Part shown: piece by piece, positions 60,269 to 64,000 of the stretch
How the letters are laid out: each line of letters opens with the position of its first letter
Position numbering within the stretch: position 1 is the first letter of the stretch
Origin: Austropuccinia psidii
Lineage: Eukaryota > Basidiomycota > Pucciniomycetes > Pucciniales > Sphaerophragmiaceae
Direction: 5' to 3'
Assembly: GCA_023105745.1 (NCBI GenBank)
Contig: JALGQZ010000009.1
Coordinates: 30,234,107-30,298,106, forward strand
Length of the DNA stretch: 64,000 nt
The notes under the pieces: model-generated
What the model was told of the DNA's origin: nothing
Databases searched by the model: none
What the model saw: only the letters and a program-made list of their open reading frames with translations
Made by a program: the position numbers and the translations under genes

Positions 60269-61009
60269 ATTATAGCTTGTATCCCCACTTTATTATAATA
60301 TTAATTTTCAGCGTACCCAGTCACTGCTCTCATTTTCAGGAATTCCTTCAATATGTCAGCTTATTTCTTCATCTTTTTCCAAAATACTATTCTTCTTGCT
60401 ATGCCTCTTCCACTGTAACCTTCAATCTCACCTATACTGTCTACTTTTACAAAAGATCTTCCCACTTATTTCCCTTCAAACCAAAGGCTATGATTTCTGG
60501 CTTTTATATCTATGGATAATTGTTTCTATAATGGGCTTGGCTGAATTGGGGTGTATAAAAATAATATTCTTCAAAAATTTTGTAGTTTTATTCTGTTAAT
60601 GGAGTAGAGGTTGCTCTAGGAACAGGTGTTTAAATTATTTCTAACTCTTCAGGTATCACATGTCTTGGTAATGTGGATTAGATTGGTATGCCTCCAGGGG
60701 CAAAGGTTGTTTACTGTTTTCTCTTCCGTTTCTCTGTTTAATTGGGTGTTTAATTTGAAAGTTTTTTATTTTCTTTAATAGGTTAATGATAATGGTATGA
60801 TTGAGTAGAAGATTTTGGTCTTGATTATGGTGATTGTTTTGTATAAGTATGATCTGATTCCATGTTGGTTTGGTTTCTTTCTTCAGCTTTTATTTTCATT
60901 TTTATTATTATCATTATTATTTTGAGATAATTTGAATATTTTGTTTTAATTTTTGTGATATTTCTTGATGGTTGAAATAGTTCATCAAACCACTGTTGGG
61001 ACACACATT
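60269..61009. other. Spacer, possible continuation of decayed gag
   Basis: The minus strand of 60300-60540 has short gag-like pieces (IPENESSDWVR, GNKWEDLL) between stops, which may continue the remnant interrupted at 58825. Otherwise no feature. Confidence 0.3.
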
Positions 61010-62400
61010 GTGGAAACCCTTTTAGTGCGGATCAGATAAGGAAGTAATTGAGGGGGAAATAAAAGCTGAAAGGTTTTTCATTCATGAATGAACTTGCAAT
61101 CAAGGCTGCTAAGGTGTATTACCTGCACCTCTGAATATACTAAAGAATCTCCCTACATAGCACACAAGTCCATTTCAAAAACTGTGGCTTTACAGCTAGA
61201 GAAGACTTTCAGAAGTTTCTATCAGAACTACTCAATAATTAGATGAAGAATATCCAATATTACTATATAAACAAACTATGGCTTAGTACCACTATATCAT
61301 AAGCTATAGGTAAGATTTGGATATAAATTGAAATATGGATAAGATATAATAACATAAATGTATTATACTTGATAATATATGGGGAAATTTATTTTTAAGC
61401 TAATAATATATGGAATATCAAGAGATTTGATAATATAAGATATTGAATACACTAGAGATAATAATATAAGGCTTTTTCATAATAGAAGGGAGGATTTATA
61501 TTTATTAATTGATTTTATAAGGGATCTTATGGAAAATATCTATAAAAATATTTATCCTATAATTAATTAAGGATTTAATAATGATAAGGAGAAGATAGCT
61601 AATAATACTACTATTGATAATGAATTTTTTGAGAACTACTCTATGACTACTACTAATATTTCTGCTGATAATGCTATTCATCCACAGTTTAAATATCTCA
61701 TTCGTACTTTAAATATTATTTATAAGTAATCTCAGCCTAATACTATTTTTTTTAGGATAATAATATTTATTCAATATTAAATTCCTTCATTAATTCTATA
61801 AATACTTTTTTTATTAATAATTTGAAACTACTATTAAGATTTATTCTTATAATACTATTTGTTCAATATTGAACTCTTTTACTAATACTTTAAATACTTT
61901 ATCTAATCAATGATTTAAGACTACTACTAATATTATTACTATAATACTGTTTCTTAAATACTAAAATTCTTTGTTAATAGTATAAATACTTTTAATAAAT
62001 AATTAAAGACTACTAATATTTGCTTCTGAGATTATAATTTAATCTTAATAGTTATCCTACTAGAATAGGGACAGATGGATCCTTTAAGTTGAGTATTGAA
62101 TTTCCATTTAATGGTAAATTCTTCCATGATCATGGTGAATATGAGGGAAAGAGGCTCTCTATTTATATTCTTGGGCCCTCTATAGAGGAACTAAAAAGCA
62201 GTAGACTTGGAAGAATTTTACCTTGAGATATCTTAGATGGTAAGTGTTTTTAAAATGGAGTCATTTGATCAAGAAAGTGAACTATATGTTGGGAATATTT
62301 CATAATTCTTTGATTTTTTGATGTTTATGCACAGCCTGAAGCTACTTTTCCTGATGAGTAACTTTTGAATGGCTAAATTGGATGAAGATATTGCACTAAA
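61010..62400 (+). repeat. Dispersed repeat, copy 2 (partner 47140-48420)
   Basis: Same order of segments as the partner: AAGGTGTATTAC near 61110, CTCAATAATTA, a run of AT-rich text with GACTACTACTAATATT near 61640, TTGGGCCCTC near 62180 and the CTGATGAGTA box near 62350. Non-coding. Confidence 0.6.
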
Positions 62401-62789
62401 TCACCATGAGCAAAATGGCTACACCTGACAGCAGGTGTTGCAATTGGAATTTGACATGAGAGATAGATTGGATTTGGGCTGGAGATAGCACAGAAATTGA
62501 ATTTAGAAATAGAAGTTTTGGAAGAAATTCAAGCCACTTATGCAAGCCACAAGGCATAAATTCAGTTGTTTCAATAAAAGTTTCTTGTTATTATTGTAAG
62601 AGTTAAATAATTCAACAATACATAATTTAAAGACTGATGTCAATTTCCCCTTTTTTGAATTTTCTTTATTAATTTTGATCATTAAATTTACAGTACATTC
62701 AGCCTTTGAGGGCCTTTCTTATAGATTTTAAAATGTATATTTTAGTTTTAACATTAATTATATTTCAAGCCCACTTATGGGAGCCCATG
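62401..62789. other. Spacer before the right-hand LTR
   Basis: No gene seen. Just left of the LTR the minus strand reads CATGGGCTCCCATAAG, which could be a decayed primer-binding site; this is uncertain. Confidence 0.35.
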
Positions 62790-64000
62790 TGTAAGGTGTG
62801 GATATCCAAATTTGATTGAAAATCAAGTACTTTTCCTGTCCTCAAAATTTGTATAAGGTAAAAATTTGATTGACAATATCATGAAATAGTATTTTTAAGA
62901 GAAAACATGCCAAATTTATTGTTTTGAACTTTATAATTATAAAACAACAATATTATAAAGATTTATTGTTTTACAAAAAATACAAATTTATCCAAAAATA
63001 CTTTACAAGAGATATTTAAAGCCACAAAAGAAATTTCTTCAAGAGCAATTTCAATTGGAATTAATTGAGCAAGGAACTGCAGGAAATTAATCTAAGAAAA
63101 GAGTCTTTAAAGGGATTATTAAAGAGAAGACACATCCAAAAGTGACCAGAGTGAATTTGGAAACAAAGTGACAAAGTTAACAGTTATTAAAGATGCTTTA
63201 ATTCACTTATGGGGTGGTTCAAAGGGTAAAAATTATTATAAGAATTAAAAAAATGATTATAATGATTTTTTCACGTTGTTGAAAGGTTCAAAGAGATTAA
63301 AAAAAGGTGGTTGGAATCTTTTATTGATTGGTTTAACAGTGTTTAAGCTAATTATAAAAGGAAAAGATTCTAACATGAAGAGAAAAGTGGAGCAAAGAAG
63401 ACATTATTTTATAGCCATCAATTCTCTTAATACAAAAGTAAATTTTACTCTTGTCAGTCGTGGAGAACACTCTGACAACAGAAAAGCCAATTATGGCATC
63501 ATTCAACCTTGGTTTAGACCAAAAAAGGGCTGATTTTGGCCATTTTGCACCCTCAAATAAGCCATTGCTATAGTAATACCTGGTTTTAATCCTTCAGAAC
63601 ATGTCATAATGTGTGTAAGAGACGTCAAAACCAGTTAAAACTGTTTTTAAAATGTGTGTTTTATCTTAAGGGTAGTTTTACCCTCTTTGCAACAGTTAAA
63701 ACTGCCCTGGTTGGTATCAAAACCTCATCATCAATTGAGACACAGACCCTGTGACTCAATTCTAGGCCAAAAGTGATGAATGTTTGCCTGGATTTTGACA
63801 TCTCATGCCTGTAAGCAAGAAATTTGGGGGTTTGCCTCCCCCTTGGAGCCAAGATTCCTTCCCCCCAGAATCAATCTTTCCAATTTATTTTTTCTTTGAT
63901 TCCTCATGATGTATTATAATTATAGTTTACATATGTAAGTCAATTCAGTTTTTACAGTACACAACTGTAATAATTGAAGCCTCATATGTAAATTAACGTT
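62790..64000 (-). repeat. Third copy of the 1.8-kb gypsy LTR, cut by the window edge
   Basis: Starts TGTAAGGTGTGGATAT on the plus strand and follows 31786 and 42476 almost base for base (TTCACTTATGGGGTGGTTC, GTGGGG/GTGGAG variants, ATTGAG..CACAGACC). About 1.2 kb of the expected 1.8 kb is present. The plus frame 63276-63533 corresponds to 32321-32536 in the first copy. Confidence 0.85.

Noticed and set aside
60277..60599. Two overlapping plus-strand frames with hydrophobic segments
   Set aside because: The minus strand shows gag-like fragments here; the plus frames look like antisense shadows.
1..64000. tRNA, rRNA or telomere repeats
   Set aside because: I looked for conserved tRNA boxes, rRNA-like blocks and TTAGGG arrays and saw none that I could support.

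Overview
The window looks like a repeat-dominated, very AT-rich stretch of a fungal nuclear genome. The best guess is a basidiomycete with a large transposon-rich genome, such as a rust fungus (Pucciniales). This is inferred from three things: short introns (64-113 nt) with GTnnGT-type donors, Ty3/gypsy elements with chromodomains, and MULE and pogo DNA transposons. No species is identified. I saw no rRNA, tRNA or CRISPR array. Only one gene looks like an ordinary host gene: a seven-exon minus-strand gene (10822-15905) for a MAU2/Scc4-type cohesin loader with a very long His/Gln/Ser/Asn-rich N-terminus. Its 5' end sits in the only CpG-rich patch of the window.

Layout. 1-4556: 3' half of a decayed plus-strand Ty3/gypsy element (RT, RNase H, integrase, chromodomain, polypurine tract, 3' LTR). 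4557-10821: AT-rich DNA with a 1.5-kb A-tract satellite (6978-8490). 10822-15905: the MAU2-like gene. 17487-21827: a complete MULE with terminal inverted repeats, 8-bp target duplication and one four-exon gene that fuses the transposase to an OTU-type cysteine protease domain (one frameshift). 23009-23300: a 9-bp (T8A)n array. 23665-24248: a short non-autonomous relative of the MULE filled with a 21-bp palindromic minisatellite. 24249-31785: AT-rich, largely featureless. 31786-44278: a 12.5-kb minus-strand Ty3/gypsy element with paired 1.8-kb LTRs, interrupted by a second minisatellite-carrying MULE derivative in gag (39527-40070) and by a solo LTR (40449-42475) at the LTR/primer-binding-site border. 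44279-64000: old dispersed repeats, a dead pogo/Tigger element (48839-51588), a 10-bp phased array (54241-54336), a gag-protease remnant with an LTR lying in it in the opposite orientation (56720-60268), and a further copy of the 1.8-kb LTR running off the right edge.

How the parts relate. The MULE at 17487 could supply transposase in trans to the two minisatellite elements, because all three share terminal repeats, subterminal motifs and 8-bp duplications. The retroelements are pseudogenes. In the minus-strand element the recognisable nonsense mutations are all of the CAA-to-TAA kind, which points to a RIP-like C-to-T process. The most unusual items are the mobile palindromic minisatellites with heptad-repeat reading frames, the transposase-OTU fusion, and the minisatellite-built N-terminus of the cohesin loader.
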